In this document: positions 1-8,888 of the stretch, piece after piece
Numbering within the stretch: the first letter of the stretch is position 1
Layout of the letters: every line of letters starts with the position of its first letter
NCBI GenBank assembly: GCA_002159155.1
Contig: LZRQ01000051.1
Span: 1-18,511, forward strand
From: Firmicutes bacterium ZCTH02-B6
GTDB taxonomy: Bacteria; Bacillota; Limnochordia; Limnochordales; ZCTH02-B6
Reading direction: 5' to 3'
DNA length: 18,511 nucleotides
Notes under the pieces: model-generated
Databases searched by the model: none
What the model saw: the letters and a program-made list of their open reading frames with translations, nothing else
Told to the model about the DNA's origin: nothing
Made by a program: the position numbers and the translations under genes

Positions 1-240
1 ATACCACTCGGGAATGTTGTCGGCGATAATGGCCACGGTCTCGCCCGGGTTGACCCCCAGCGCCCGCAGACCCTGGGCTGTCCAACGCACGTGGTCACGG
101 TACTGTGCCCACGAGATCTCGTTCCAGACGCCATACTCCTTGTGCCGGAGGGCGGCGCGGTCTTTATCCGGTCCCGACGCTCGCGCCCACAATAGCTTCG
201 GCAAGGTGTCGGCGGTTTCGACGGCAAACTCCAGGCTCAC
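1..240 (-). CDS. AMP-dependent (long-chain) acyl-CoA synthetase, N-terminal part, cut by window edge
   Basis: Eighty codons are visible, beginning with a GTG at 240-238 and open to the window edge. The protein starts SLEFAVETADTLPKLLWARA and continues with ALRHKEYGVWNEISW and LGVNPGETVAIIADNIPEW. This is the N-terminal pattern of long-chain acyl-CoA synthetases (ANL superfamily), which activate a carboxylate with ATP and CoA. The AMP-binding and catalytic motifs lie outside the window, so the substrate cannot be read. The start overlaps the stop of the upstream ABC ATPase in a GTGA arrangement, so the two are probably translationally coupled. Acyl-CoA synthetases of this type are often found inside Liv-type ABC transporter operons, which supports the call. 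The family is fairly certain, the specificity unknown. Confidence 0.85.
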   Translation of the reverse strand, partial: MSLEFAVETADTLPKLLWARASGPDKDRAALRHKEYGVWNEISWAQYRDHVRWTAQGLRALGVNPGETVAIIADNIPEWY

Positions 241-1016
241 ACGGCGACACCCGCCTCGTCTCCCAGGTAGGCCTCGATGACCCTCGGATCCCGCGCCACT
301 TCCTCCGGCCTGCCGGACGCGATCACTTGCCCGAAGTTGAGGACGTACACCCGGGAGCTCAAATCCATCACCACGTGCAGGTCGTGCTCGATGAGGATGA
401 CGGAGGTGCCCCGCTCTTCGTTGACGTCCATGATGAAGCGGGCCATGTCTTCCTTTTCCGCGACGGTCATGCCGGCCATGGGCTCATCCAGCAGCAGGAG
501 CTTGGGCTCTAGGCACAAGGCCCGGGCCATTTCCACCCGCTTTTGGATGCCGTAGGCCAAGGTGCCCACAATTTTGTGCCGGTAAGGCTCCAGCTCCATG
601 AAGTCCAATATTTCCTCGACAAACCGGCGGTTGGCGACCTCCTGGGCTTGGGCGCGGCCGTAGTAGGCGAGGGCGTGCGCGACGCCGTAGCGCAGGTGCA
701 GGTGGCGAGCGAGGGTCAGGTTTTCCAGCACCGTCATGCCCCGGAAGAGCTCCACGTTTTGAAACGCCCGTGCGATACCCCTGGCGGCCACCACGTGAGG
801 GGGTTGCCGGGTAATATTGTGGCCCTCAAACGTGATGGTGCCCGCCTGCGGGCGGTAGAAGCCGTTGACGCAGTTGATAATGCTCGTCTTTCCCGCACCG
901 TTGGGGCCGATGACCGCTACCAGTTCCCCGGCGTCTACGTAGAGGTCGACGTCGACCAGCGCCCTAAGTCCACCAAACGAGAGGCTAAGGCCGGAGACTT
1001 CCAGCTGATGCGACAT
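237..1016 (-). CDS. livG: Branched-chain amino acid-type ABC transporter ATP-binding protein (LivG family)
   Basis: This 259-residue cytoplasmic ATPase has the usual LivG length. Visible motifs are Walker A GPNGAGKT (residues 37-44), the Q-loop glutamine in AFQNVELF (Q86), a variant signature LAYGIQKR (153-160) typical of the Liv subfamily rather than LSGGQ, Walker B LLLLDEP (173-179) and the switch histidine in LIEHDL (H211). LivG energises uptake of branched-chain amino acids or similar amides together with LivF, the permeases LivH/LivM and a binding protein; none of these partners is in the window, and they may lie beyond the left edge after the acyl-CoA synthetase. The ATG is preceded by CCAGGAGAGAGCCC, a good SD. 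It is the first gene after a recognisable promoter, so it probably heads the operon. The substrate is inferred from family only. Confidence 0.9.
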   Translation of the reverse strand: MSHQLEVSGLSLSFGGLRALVDVDLYVDAGELVAVIGPNGAGKTSIINCVNGFYRPQAGTITFEGHNITRQPPHVVAARGIARAFQNVELFRGMTVLENLTLARHLHLRYGVAHALAYYGRAQAQEVANRRFVEEILDFMELEPYRHKIVGTLAYGIQKRVEMARALCLEPKLLLLDEPMAGMTVAEKEDMARFIMDVNEERGTSVILIEHDLHVVMDLSSRVYVLNFGQVIASGRPEEVARDPRVIEAYLGDEAGVAV

Positions 1017-1072
1017 GGGCTCTCTCCTGGATGTGTTTGGAAACTAAGTAAACAATCTACTAGTTACTGATT

Positions 1073-1101
1073 ATTCTATATGCAAGGGTGACAGATTGCA
1101 A
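1073..1101 (-). promoter_or_regulatory. Sigma-A-type promoter for the livG operon
   Basis: Reading the minus strand, TTGCAA (1101-1096) is followed after 17 bases by TAGAAT (1078-1073). Transcription would start near 1066, giving a leader of about 50 bases before the livG ATG at 1016. The stretch is strikingly AT-rich compared with its surroundings, as expected for a promoter in a high-GC genome. Confidence 0.6.
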
Positions 1102-1174
1102 TAACGGTGCAGTGTGAAGTCCCGGCGCGAGTGTGCTGGATAGGGCGCGCGGCGACATCGCCGCATGTTCGAGG

Positions 1175-1774
1175 CTACGGCTGCACCGGCGGTTGCACGT
1201 CCTCGGTGCGGCGGGGCACTTGGGCGAAGTTGAGGCGCAGGAAGTGGACGAGGCCCCAAATCTCCTCCTCAGAGTAGGAACCGCCGAACGCCGGCATGCC
1301 CGTGGCGGCGACCCCGTTTTGGATGATGTAGAAAGTAGCTCCGGGCTCCATGTCCGCGAAAGCGGGATGGGTAAAGTTCACCGGCGGAGGGTTGAGGGTG
1401 CGAGCGACGGGCACGTTCGCGTCGCCGTTGGGTCCGTGGCAGACGGAGCATTGGCTGGCGAAGATGCTGCGCGCCCGCGCCAGTACCGCCTCCGTCGGCT
1501 CAACGGGGTTAGGGCGTTCACGCTGCTCGGGAGGCACCAGCTCCCGCAAGCGGGCCAATTGGGCCGCGGTGTCCACCGTACCGCCCGGGCGGCCAAAGAG
1601 ATCCTCATCTAGCCCTGGCACGTCGCCGGCAAAATCTTGACTCGGCGCGCCCGGCGGCGCGAAAAATACAAGCCATAAGGTCGCCAGCGCCAAGACGCCC
1701 GCGACGGCCGCCCAAATAGGTGCCGGCAAGAGCGGTCTTGACTTGTGCCCGTCCGAGTGCTGACCCTCAGCCAT
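1175..1774 (-). CDS. Membrane-anchored monoheme cytochrome c
   Basis: The 199-residue protein has a short hydrophilic N-terminus, one membrane segment (about residues 16-40, PLLPAPIWAAVAGVLALATL) and an exported class I cytochrome c domain. Heme is attached at CSVCH (109-113), and the probable axial methionine is M160 in TGMPAFGG. It most likely carries electrons to the ba3 oxidase encoded divergently next door, at the outer face of the cytoplasmic membrane; this role is inferred from position. The ATG at 1774 was chosen because the membrane anchor follows directly and a GAGGTGGGA element lies upstream. The frame stays open far upstream into the oxidase genes, but that extension runs antisense to subunits IIa and II and is not credible. 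No convincing promoter was found in the 230-base divergent gap 1775-2004. Confidence 0.88.
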   Translation of the reverse strand: MAEGQHSDGHKSRPLLPAPIWAAVAGVLALATLWLVFFAPPGAPSQDFAGDVPGLDEDLFGRPGGTVDTAAQLARLRELVPPEQRERPNPVEPTEAVLARARSIFASQCSVCHGPNGDANVPVARTLNPPPVNFTHPAFADMEPGATFYIIQNGVAATGMPAFGGSYSEEEIWGLVHFLRLNFAQVPRRTEDVQPPVQP

Positions 1775-2004
1775 CGCTTCGCTTCCCACCTCGTGCCCAG
1801 GGTCGCAGGGCAGCCGCGGCTTAGGCGCGGGTTGCCCGATGTGGCGTCCGGGTACCTGACTTGCCATTCGCCGATAAAGTTCCCGGGCGCGGCGGGTGCT
1901 ATGCCCGGGCCTGCGACGCATAATCGGAGCCTGACCGGTGCACCGTACGTGCCAGGGTGTGCCATTTCTTCCGTCTCGCAAGGGAGCAGGGGTGACGGTC
2001 AGAC

Positions 2005-2223
2005 ATGCGCGAGGCGCAAGCGGCAGGCCTGCAGGGGGGTCCGGAGGAGCGCGGCACCGTCGCGGCGGGCGACGGACCGGGCCGTCCGCCCGAGAAGCGC
2101 GGCGTACGGACGCCGCAGGGCACGATGGTGATCGTACTGATCTACGCCGCGGCCACAGTGCTCTTGTGGGCCTATATGTACTATCACATGCTGCGCTACG
2201 GCGGTGGGCTCGGTGGACATTGA
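2005..2223 (+). CDS. ba3-type cytochrome c oxidase subunit IIa (single-helix small subunit)
   Basis: A 72-residue protein has a charged, proline/glycine-rich N-terminal half and one transmembrane helix (about residues 40-63, TMVIVLIYAAATVLLWAYMY). It ends YYHMLRYGGGLGGH. Position (first in the operon, just before subunit II), size and the PQGT-x-VIxxIY start of the helix match the CoxIIa family of ba3 oxidases. There the helix replaces the missing first helix of subunit II. The start ATG is preceded by AGGGGTGA with 9 bases spacing. Its stop lies inside the start region of subunit II, so translation is coupled. The N-terminal extension of about 35 residues is longer than in Thermus, where the subunit is only 34 residues. 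The family assignment rests on pattern and context. Confidence 0.75.
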   Translation: MREAQAAGLQGGPEERGTVAAGDGPGRPPEKRGVRTPQGTMVIVLIYAAATVLLWAYMYYHMLRYGGGLGGH

Positions 2224-2707
2224 TCGGTACGAGCGGACGTGGATCTTTTTGAGCGCGGCGGTGCTCATCGCCCTCATGCTGGCCTTGACCTACAGTATCT
2301 ACGGGTTGGACATCCGCCTCATCGGCGACGCGGGCCAGGTGGACCCGGCCTTTGTTACGCAGCGGCCGCCATTTGATCAGCCTGGCGTGTACGAGGAAGG
2401 TCCCGGGCGGTACCGGGTCGTCATGATCGCGCGCGCTTGGTCGTTTCAGCCGGCGGAGGTGCGGCTGCCGGCCGGGGCCGAGGTGACGTTCCAGGTCACA
2501 AGCCTCGATGTCATCCACGGTTTCCGGGTGCCCTACACGACCATCAACCAAATGATCGTACCGGGCCAGGTGTCGGAAATCCGGTACCGCTTTGACGAGC
2601 CGGGGGAGCACGCTCTGTTTTGCCATGAATATTGCGGTGTCGGCCACCACGTGATGGAAGGGAGAATCATCGTTGAACCCCCAACCACACCCGCAGCCGC
2701 CCACTGA
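2213..2707 (+). CDS. cbaB: ba3-type cytochrome c oxidase subunit II (CuA protein)
   Basis: The 164-residue product has one N-terminal membrane helix (about residues 10-31) and an extracytoplasmic cupredoxin domain. The complete dinuclear CuA site is visible: H102 (in VIHGF), then C137, C141, H145 and M148 in CHEYCGVGHHVM. CuA receives electrons from cytochrome c and passes them to heme b of subunit I. One transmembrane helix and short length are typical of ba3 (type B) rather than aa3 oxidases. GTG 2213 is chosen because GGCGG and GGTGG lie 8 and 5 bases upstream; an in-frame GTG at 2204 lacks an SD but would add only three residues. It overlaps subunit IIa by 11 bases and subunit I by 35 bases. 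Confidence 0.92.
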   Translation: MDIDRYERTWIFLSAAVLIALMLALTYSIYGLDIRLIGDAGQVDPAFVTQRPPFDQPGVYEEGPGRYRVVMIARAWSFQPAEVRLPAGAEVTFQVTSLDVIHGFRVPYTTINQMIVPGQVSEIRYRFDEPGEHALFCHEYCGVGHHVMEGRIIVEPPTTPAAAH

Positions 2708-4370
2708 CGACGCGCCCGCGCGCGAGCTGAGCTCGCTATACCGTCCTGACAGCCTGCACATCCGGTGTTTCATTTACATCAGCTTTGTGCTCTTGGCCCT
2801 TGGGGGCGTGTTCGGAACCTTGCAGGCACTGGACAAGATGGGGGTGGACTTGTACCAGTTTCTGCCTGGAAACCTCGAGCTGTACTACATGGGCCTGACA
2901 GCCCATGGCGTGGTGCTGGCCCTTCTGTTCACGGGCACCTTCATTATCGGTTTCCTGTCGCTGGCAGTCGTCCACGGGCTGCAGCGGCCGCTCGCGGACC
3001 GCGGTCTCGCCTGGGCGACTCTCGCGGTGGCGGTTACCGGAACCGTGGCACTCCTGGTGACCATTTTCCGCAACCAGGCCACGGTGCTTTTTACGTTTTA
3101 CGCTCCGCTCAAAGCGCATCCCGGTTTTTACGCGGGGCTGGTATTGGTGGCGTTGGCCACGTGGATGGCAGCGCTCAACGCTTGGCTAACGTGGCGGGCG
3201 TGGAAGCGGGACCACCCGCACGAGCGCACACCGCTCATGGCGTTTGCCGCCTTATGCACCTGGGCCATGTGGTTCCTGGCGTCCCTCGGGCTGGCGGTGG
3301 CCTTGCTCGTGTACCTCCTGCCGTGGTCCTTGGGGGATGAGGCGCAGGTCAATCACCTGCTGACGCGGGCACTTTTCTGGTTAACCGGCCACCCGCTGGT
3401 CTACTTTTGGCTGCTACCGGCGTACCTTTCCTGGTACACCATGCTCCCGGCACAGGTCGGCGGAAGGCTGTTCAGCGAGTCGCTGGCGAGGCTCGTGTTT
3501 CTGCTCTTTGTCGTGCTGTCCACTCCGACGGGACTGCACCACATGTACGTGGACCCGGGCGTCGCCCACGGTTTCAAGGTGCTGCACGGCGTCATGACCT
3601 ACGCGGTCATCTTCCCGAGCCTGGTGACCGCGTTCACTGTAGTGGCGTCCGTGGAAGAAGGCGCCCGGCGTCGGGGCGGGCGCGGGTACATCATGTGGCT
3701 CTTGGCCCTGCCATGGCTGTCCAATCCGTCGGTAGCGGGACAGCTCCTGGGCATGCTCATTTTTGCCATGGGCGGGATCACGGGGCTGATCAACTCGTCG
3801 TTGAACATGAATCTCGTCGTCCACAACACCTTGTGGGTTGTCGGGCATCTGCACACGCAGGTGGCGGGTGCGGTCACCCTCACGTTTATGGCGATCAGCT
3901 ACTGGCTGGTGCCGTTTTTGTCGGGCAGGGAGCTGTGGGGAAGGAAGTGGGCGGTCTTCCAGGTGTGGAGCTGGTTTTTTGGCACCGCGATCATGGCCCG
4001 TGGCATGCACTGGATGGGGCTGGCCAGCGCGCCTCGGCGCACATTTCTCACCTACGCCCCGTACGCGGAGCGCTTTAGCGAGTGGCACTGGGGCGGGGTG
4101 CTGACCGCAGCGGGAGGGGTGATCCTCTTTATTTCCGGCGGCGTGTTCCTTTTTGTCATGTTGCGGACGATTTTCGGCCGCCGGTTGGCGCAACCTATGA
4201 CGGTGCCGGAGGCTCAACCCCTCATGGAGCCGGGGGCGATGCCTCGGTGGCTGGACCGCATCTCCCCCTGGTTTGCCCTGGGACTCGCGCTATCTGCGGC
4301 CGCCTGGCTGCCGTCGCTGTGGCGGATGGCCGCCGAGTATCCCACGATGCCCGGGTTCCAGCTCTGGTAG
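2673..4370 (+). CDS. cbaA: ba3-type cytochrome c oxidase subunit I
   Basis: The 565-residue polytopic protein is the catalytic subunit that reduces oxygen to water and pumps protons. Ligands are all present: H78 (TAHGVVLALL) and H394 for the low-spin heme, H392 in GHLHTQ for the high-spin heme, H240 in GHPLVYFW and H289-H290 in TGLHHMY for CuB, and Y244, the residue cross-linked to the CuB histidine. The GHPLVYFWLLPAY wording and the lack of an aa3-type GHPEVY glutamate identify a type B (ba3) enzyme. Translation starts at TTG 2673, preceded by a good SD (GGAAGGGAG, about 9 bases away) inside the end of the subunit II gene, so the two overlap by 35 bases. A perfect hairpin follows the stop codon. 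No subunit III or assembly gene is attached. Confidence 0.95.
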   Translation: MNPQPHPQPPTDDAPARELSSLYRPDSLHIRCFIYISFVLLALGGVFGTLQALDKMGVDLYQFLPGNLELYYMGLTAHGVVLALLFTGTFIIGFLSLAVVHGLQRPLADRGLAWATLAVAVTGTVALLVTIFRNQATVLFTFYAPLKAHPGFYAGLVLVALATWMAALNAWLTWRAWKRDHPHERTPLMAFAALCTWAMWFLASLGLAVALLVYLLPWSLGDEAQVNHLLTRALFWLTGHPLVYFWLLPAYLSWYTMLPAQVGGRLFSESLARLVFLLFVVLSTPTGLHHMYVDPGVAHGFKVLHGVMTYAVIFPSLVTAFTVVASVEEGARRRGGRGYIMWLLALPWLSNPSVAGQLLGMLIFAMGGITGLINSSLNMNLVVHNTLWVVGHLHTQVAGAVTLTFMAISYWLVPFLSGRELWGRKWAVFQVWSWFFGTAIMARGMHWMGLASAPRRTFLTYAPYAERFSEWHWGGVLTAAGGVILFISGGVFLFVMLRTIFGRRLAQPMTVPEAQPLMEPGAMPRWLDRISPWFALGLALSAAAWLPSLWRMAAEYPTMPGFQLW

Positions 4371-4407
4371 TCGTGCAGACCGTGGCTTGCGGCCACGGCG
4401 TTGTGGC

Positions 4408-4440
4408 ATCGGCCGCCCCCTAGGGGCGGCCGATTTCGTT
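4408..4440 (+). terminator. Hairpin terminator after the ba3 oxidase operon
   Basis: ATCGGCCGCCCC and GGGGCGGCCGAT form a perfect 12-bp stem with a three-base loop (4408-4434). Only a weak T-rich tail (TTCGTTA) follows, so termination efficiency is uncertain. It sits 37 bases after the subunit I stop codon. Confidence 0.65.
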
Positions 4441-4558
4441 ATCAGGCCGACGGTGGGCAGGGGAGATGACCTCCGACCCAGGAATCCCGGTGGGACGAAA
4501 CGAACCATCTGGCGGTAAAAGGCCTGCAGGGCCTGGGAACGGGGGAACAGGCGCAACG

Positions 4559-4933
4559 ATGGCAACCGCGCTGCAGTTGAAGGATTGGCTCACCGTGTGG
4601 TTGGTCGCCGGTAACGCGTGGCTGGCTTTGTGGTCGCTGTTCCTGTACTGGCGCCAGCGGGCGCCGGGGCCGCTCTTCTTCCAGGCGCTGCTCTTTTTCC
4701 AGTTGCTCATCGGTGCCCAGGTGGCGCTCGGGGTCTTTCTGTTCGCGGGTGGGCTCGCGCCCAACTCGGGTCACTTGATGTACGGCGTACTCAATGCGGT
4801 GCTGGCTGTCGGCCGCGTGTTTGGGCACACGCGCCTCGTCAGCTCTGGAGCGCAGGGTATGCTCTGGCACGGACTGCTGTCATTGCTGGCCATCGGCCTT
4901 GTGGCCCGCTCACTGGTCACCGCCGCGTACTGA
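4559..4933 (+). CDS. Small four-helix membrane protein of unknown function
   Basis: I do not recognise this 124-residue protein. It has four predicted membrane helices: about residues 10-31, 38-63, 72-90 and 100-120. Possible functional residues near helix ends are H72 and Y75 (GHLMYG), H90 and H104 (MLWHG). Histidines placed this way could bind heme or a metal, but this is inference. The gene follows the ba3 oxidase after a hairpin and ends facing the pdh terminator, so it might belong to respiration. ATG 4559 is chosen because the first helix follows closely and GGGGGAA lies upstream. An in-frame ATG at 4466 would add 31 glycine/proline-rich residues, and its AGGGGAG touches the codon directly, so I reject it. 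No clear promoter is seen. Confidence 0.65.
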   Translation: MATALQLKDWLTVWLVAGNAWLALWSLFLYWRQRAPGPLFFQALLFFQLLIGAQVALGVFLFAGGLAPNSGHLMYGVLNAVLAVGRVFGHTRLVSSGAQGMLWHGLLSLLAIGLVARSLVTAAY

Positions 4934-4936
4934 TCG

Positions 4937-4988
4937 AAAAAAGCCGGTCCTCTGGTTCCGGACCGATCCCGGACCAGGAGGACCGGCT
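4937..4988 (-). terminator. Rho-independent terminator of the pdh operon
   Basis: On the minus strand a long GC-rich hairpin (arms starting AGCCGGTCCTC and ending GAGGACCGGCT, 4988-4942, with small bulges) is followed immediately by TTTTTT (4942-4937). It lies 23 bases beyond the lpdA stop. The plus-strand side lacks a T-run, so it acts mainly on the leftward operon and separates it from the convergent membrane-protein gene. Confidence 0.88.
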
Positions 4989-5011
4989 ATGCCTTGCCGG
5001 CTGAAGTGGTT

Positions 5012-6412
<1,401 letters not shown>

Positions 6413-6485
6413 AGCGTTCACCCTCTCCCTTTCAAATCTTACCGCGGTCACGCCCGCGGCGCCTGCCCGGCGCGGCTTTGGCTGC

Positions 6486-7814
6486 CTAGACCAGCAGGCG
6501 CAGCGGGTTTTCCAGGATCGCTTTGAGGTCTTGGAGGAATAGCGCCACTTGGGCGCCGTCGGTCACTCGGTGGTCGGCGGATACGGTGGCGCGCATGATG
6601 CGCCCGACAGCCAGCTGGCCGTTCCGCACCACGGGCTGCTCGGTCACGGCGCCGACCGCAAGAATGGCCGCTTGCGGCGGGTTGATGATGGCGGCAAACT
6701 CCTCGACGCCAAACATGCCCAGGTTGCTGACGGTGAACGTGCCCCCTTGGTATTGCTCGGGCTTCAGCCGGCCCGCCCGGGCCGCTTCGGCCAACTCCCG
6801 GGCCTCCCGGGCGATCTCCACCAGCGACTTGTTATGGCAGTCGCGGATCACCGGCGTGATGAGCCCTTCTTCCAGGGCAACGGCCATGGCCAGGTGGACC
6901 GCCCCATGCACCCGGATCGCGTCGCCTTCCAAGGACGAGTTAAGCCGCGGGTGGCGCGTCAGCGCGATGGCGGTGGCCTTGAGGATGAGATCGTTGACGG
7001 ATACGGGCGGCACATCAGGCAGCTGCTTGAGCTGTTCGCGCAATGCCATAGCCTGGTCCATCTCGATGGCCATGGTGACGTAGAAGTGGGGCGCTTGCTG
7101 CTTGCTCTCGGCCATGCGGCGGGCGATGGTCTGGCGCATGCGGGACATCGGCACTAAGGCGTCCGATCCCTGCGCGGCAGAAACCGGCACGGCTGGGGCA
7201 GGAGCGGCCGGGCCGACCGGGGCTGTCGCAGGCGCCATCGGCGCAGCGGCAGCGCCAGATGCCTCGGACCGCATCGCGGTCACGGCTGCCAAAACGTCCT
7301 GCTTCACGATGCGCCCGCCTGGCCCGGAGCCCACAATGCCCTGCAGGCTGACGCCGTACTCGGACGCGAGCCGGCGGGCAAGGGGAGACGCCTTTGGACG
7401 CCGCGTGCCGTCCTGCACCCTGGGCGAGGGGGCTACGGACGCTGGAGCTACCGCCGCCGGGCCTGTGGCCGCCCCCGCGTGGGCAGGCATCCCGGGAGCA
7501 GGTGCCGCGACGGCCGGATCCGCAGGGGCCGCGGGCCGTGGGGTCGCTTCGGTTTCCGCCTGCGCCGTGTCCGCCTCGTCGCCGGCGTCGATGACGGCGA
7601 TAGGCGTACCTACCGGGACCGTCGTACCTTCGGCCACGAGCAGCTCTTTCACGACGCCCGTATGAAACGATTCGATTTCCACTACGGCTTTGTCGGTTTC
7701 CACTTCGGCGATGGCTTCGCCGCGCTGCACCTGGTCGCCGGGCTGTTTGAGCCAGCGCACCAAAGTGCCTTCCTGCATATCAAACCCCATTTGGGGCATA
7801 GTCAGCTTGGCCAC
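6486..7814 (-). CDS. pdhC: Dihydrolipoamide acetyltransferase (E2 of the pyruvate dehydrogenase complex)
   Basis: The 442-residue core protein transfers the acetyl group from lipoate to CoA. The domain order is clear: one lipoyl domain (about 1-78) with lipoylation site K42 in VETDKA, a long Ala/Pro-rich linker (80-138), the peripheral subunit-binding domain (about 140-176, ASPLARRLASEYGV through GSGPGGRIVKQDV), a second Ala/Pro linker, and the catalytic domain (about 218-442) with H415 and D419 in SADHRVTDG. The single lipoyl domain is the short form of the family. GTG 7814 fits because the lipoyl domain begins at once (AKLTMPQMGFDMQEGT) and GGGAGG stands about 9 bases upstream. The open frame extends 95 codons further upstream, antisense-like over the E1 beta end, and is not used. 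It lies 28 bases after E1 beta. Confidence 0.94.
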   Translation of the reverse strand: MAKLTMPQMGFDMQEGTLVRWLKQPGDQVQRGEAIAEVETDKAVVEIESFHTGVVKELLVAEGTTVPVGTPIAVIDAGDEADTAQAETEATPRPAAPADPAVAAPAPGMPAHAGAATGPAAVAPASVAPSPRVQDGTRRPKASPLARRLASEYGVSLQGIVGSGPGGRIVKQDVLAAVTAMRSEASGAAAAPMAPATAPVGPAAPAPAVPVSAAQGSDALVPMSRMRQTIARRMAESKQQAPHFYVTMAIEMDQAMALREQLKQLPDVPPVSVNDLILKATAIALTRHPRLNSSLEGDAIRVHGAVHLAMAVALEEGLITPVIRDCHNKSLVEIAREARELAEAARAGRLKPEQYQGGTFTVSNLGMFGVEEFAAIINPPQAAILAVGAVTEQPVVRNGQLAVGRIMRATVSADHRVTDGAQVALFLQDLKAILENPLRLLV

Positions 7815-7842
7815 AAGGGTTCCCTCCCTGGCGAGCCTCGCG

Positions 7843-8844
7843 TCAGCCGGCCGCGACCGGTGCGCCCACCTGAATGTTGAGCACCTGCTGGCACGCCTCC
7901 ACGATCTGCCGGCTGCCGGGAAACGCCAGCTTTTCCAAGTTCGCAGCGTAGGGCGTCGGGACCTCCAGCTGGGAGACCCGCAGCACGGGTGCGTCCAGTT
8001 CGTCGAACGCTTCCTCCTGGATGCGAGCGGCCACCTCGGCGCCGATGCCAAAGCTGCGCCAGTCTTCACCCACGACGACTGCCCTGTTGGTGCGAGCAAC
8101 CGAGTCGAGCACCGGCCCCATGTCCAGCGGCCGCAGCGTGCGCAAGTCCACGACTTCCGCCTCGATACCCTGCTTGGCCAGCTCCTCGGCGGCGATGAGG
8201 GCTTCGCGGGTCATACGCGAGTATGCCACGATGGTCACGTCCCGGCCCCGGCGCTTGATGTCGGAGACGCCGATGGGCACCACGTAGTCCTCGTCGGGCA
8301 CCGGTCCCCGGGTGCTGTACAGCAGGCTGTGTTCGATAAAGACGACCGGATCGTCGTCGCGGATGGCCGCTTTCAGCAGGCCCTTGGCGTCGTACGGGGT
8401 GGCGGGAGCCACGACCTTGAGCCCGGGAATGTGGGCAAACAGCACCTCGAGGTTTTGGGAGTGCGTCGCCGCCAACCGACGGCCTCCGCCCACGGTGCGG
8501 ATCACGAGGGGACAGCGGAACTGACCGCCGAACATGTAATGGATCTTGGCGGCGTTGTTGATGACCTGGTCGATCGCGACCAAGGTGAAGTTGATGGTCA
8601 TTATTTCGGCTACGGGCCGCAGGCCGTCCATCGCGGCCCCGACGGCCGCGCCGATGATGGCCGTCTCGGAAATGGGCGTGTCTTTGACCCGCTTCTCGCC
8701 AAACTCTTCCAACAGGCCCTTGGTGACGGCATAGGAACCGCCGTAGGCGCCGATGTCCTCGCCCAGCAGAAACACGCGCTCATCGCGCAACATCTCTTCC
8801 CGCAGCGCTTGCCGCAGGGCTTCGCGATATGTGATGTCCGCCAT
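7843..8844 (-). CDS. pdhB: Pyruvate dehydrogenase E1 component, beta subunit
   Basis: The 333-residue subunit has the standard length. It begins MADITYREALRQALREEM and carries VFLLGEDIGAYGGSYAVTKG (thiamine diphosphate activation glutamate region), DTPISETAIIGAAVGAA, an AAKIHYMFGGQ segment, and the C-terminal transketolase-like domain (VVVGEDWRSFGIGAEVAA). With E1 alpha it forms the alpha2beta2 enzyme that decarboxylates pyruvate and reductively acetylates lipoate. Its wording is closer to pyruvate dehydrogenase than to branched-chain or acetoin dehydrogenases, but those substrates cannot be ruled out by reading alone. The ATG has an excellent SD (AGGAGGT, 7-8 bases upstream). It lies 44 bases after E1 alpha. 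Confidence 0.93.
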   Translation of the reverse strand: MADITYREALRQALREEMLRDERVFLLGEDIGAYGGSYAVTKGLLEEFGEKRVKDTPISETAIIGAAVGAAMDGLRPVAEIMTINFTLVAIDQVINNAAKIHYMFGGQFRCPLVIRTVGGGRRLAATHSQNLEVLFAHIPGLKVVAPATPYDAKGLLKAAIRDDDPVVFIEHSLLYSTRGPVPDEDYVVPIGVSDIKRRGRDVTIVAYSRMTREALIAAEELAKQGIEAEVVDLRTLRPLDMGPVLDSVARTNRAVVVGEDWRSFGIGAEVAARIQEEAFDELDAPVLRVSQLEVPTPYAANLEKLAFPGSRQIVEACQQVLNIQVGAPVAAG

Positions 8845-8888
8845 GGTCAGCGTACCTCCTTATTGCGACGCTCGCGCCGTGAGCCCGG

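Noticed and set aside
1775..2773. Long upstream extension of the cytochrome c reading frame on the minus strand
   Set aside because: It runs antisense through the oxidase subunit IIa and II genes, lacks an SD, and the real protein begins with a membrane anchor at 1774; high GC keeps the frame open by chance.
3414..4217. Minus-strand frame of 267 codons inside oxidase subunit I
   Set aside because: Its composition is His/Arg/Gln-rich and it is fully antisense to a gene with all catalytic residues present; a GC-driven shadow.
4466..4558. Earlier start for the four-helix membrane protein
   Set aside because: The added 31 residues are Gly/Pro/Arg-rich without pattern, and the AGGGGAG is directly against the ATG; the downstream ATG has better spacing.
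7190..7600. Repetitive GC-rich stretch in the E2 gene that might look like a repeat array
   Set aside because: It encodes the Ala/Pro-rich interdomain linkers of the acetyltransferase; no regular unit or spacer as in CRISPR.
7815..8099. Upstream extension of the E2 frame
   Set aside because: It overlaps the well-supported E1 beta gene in another frame, and the lipoyl domain begins exactly at GTG 7814.
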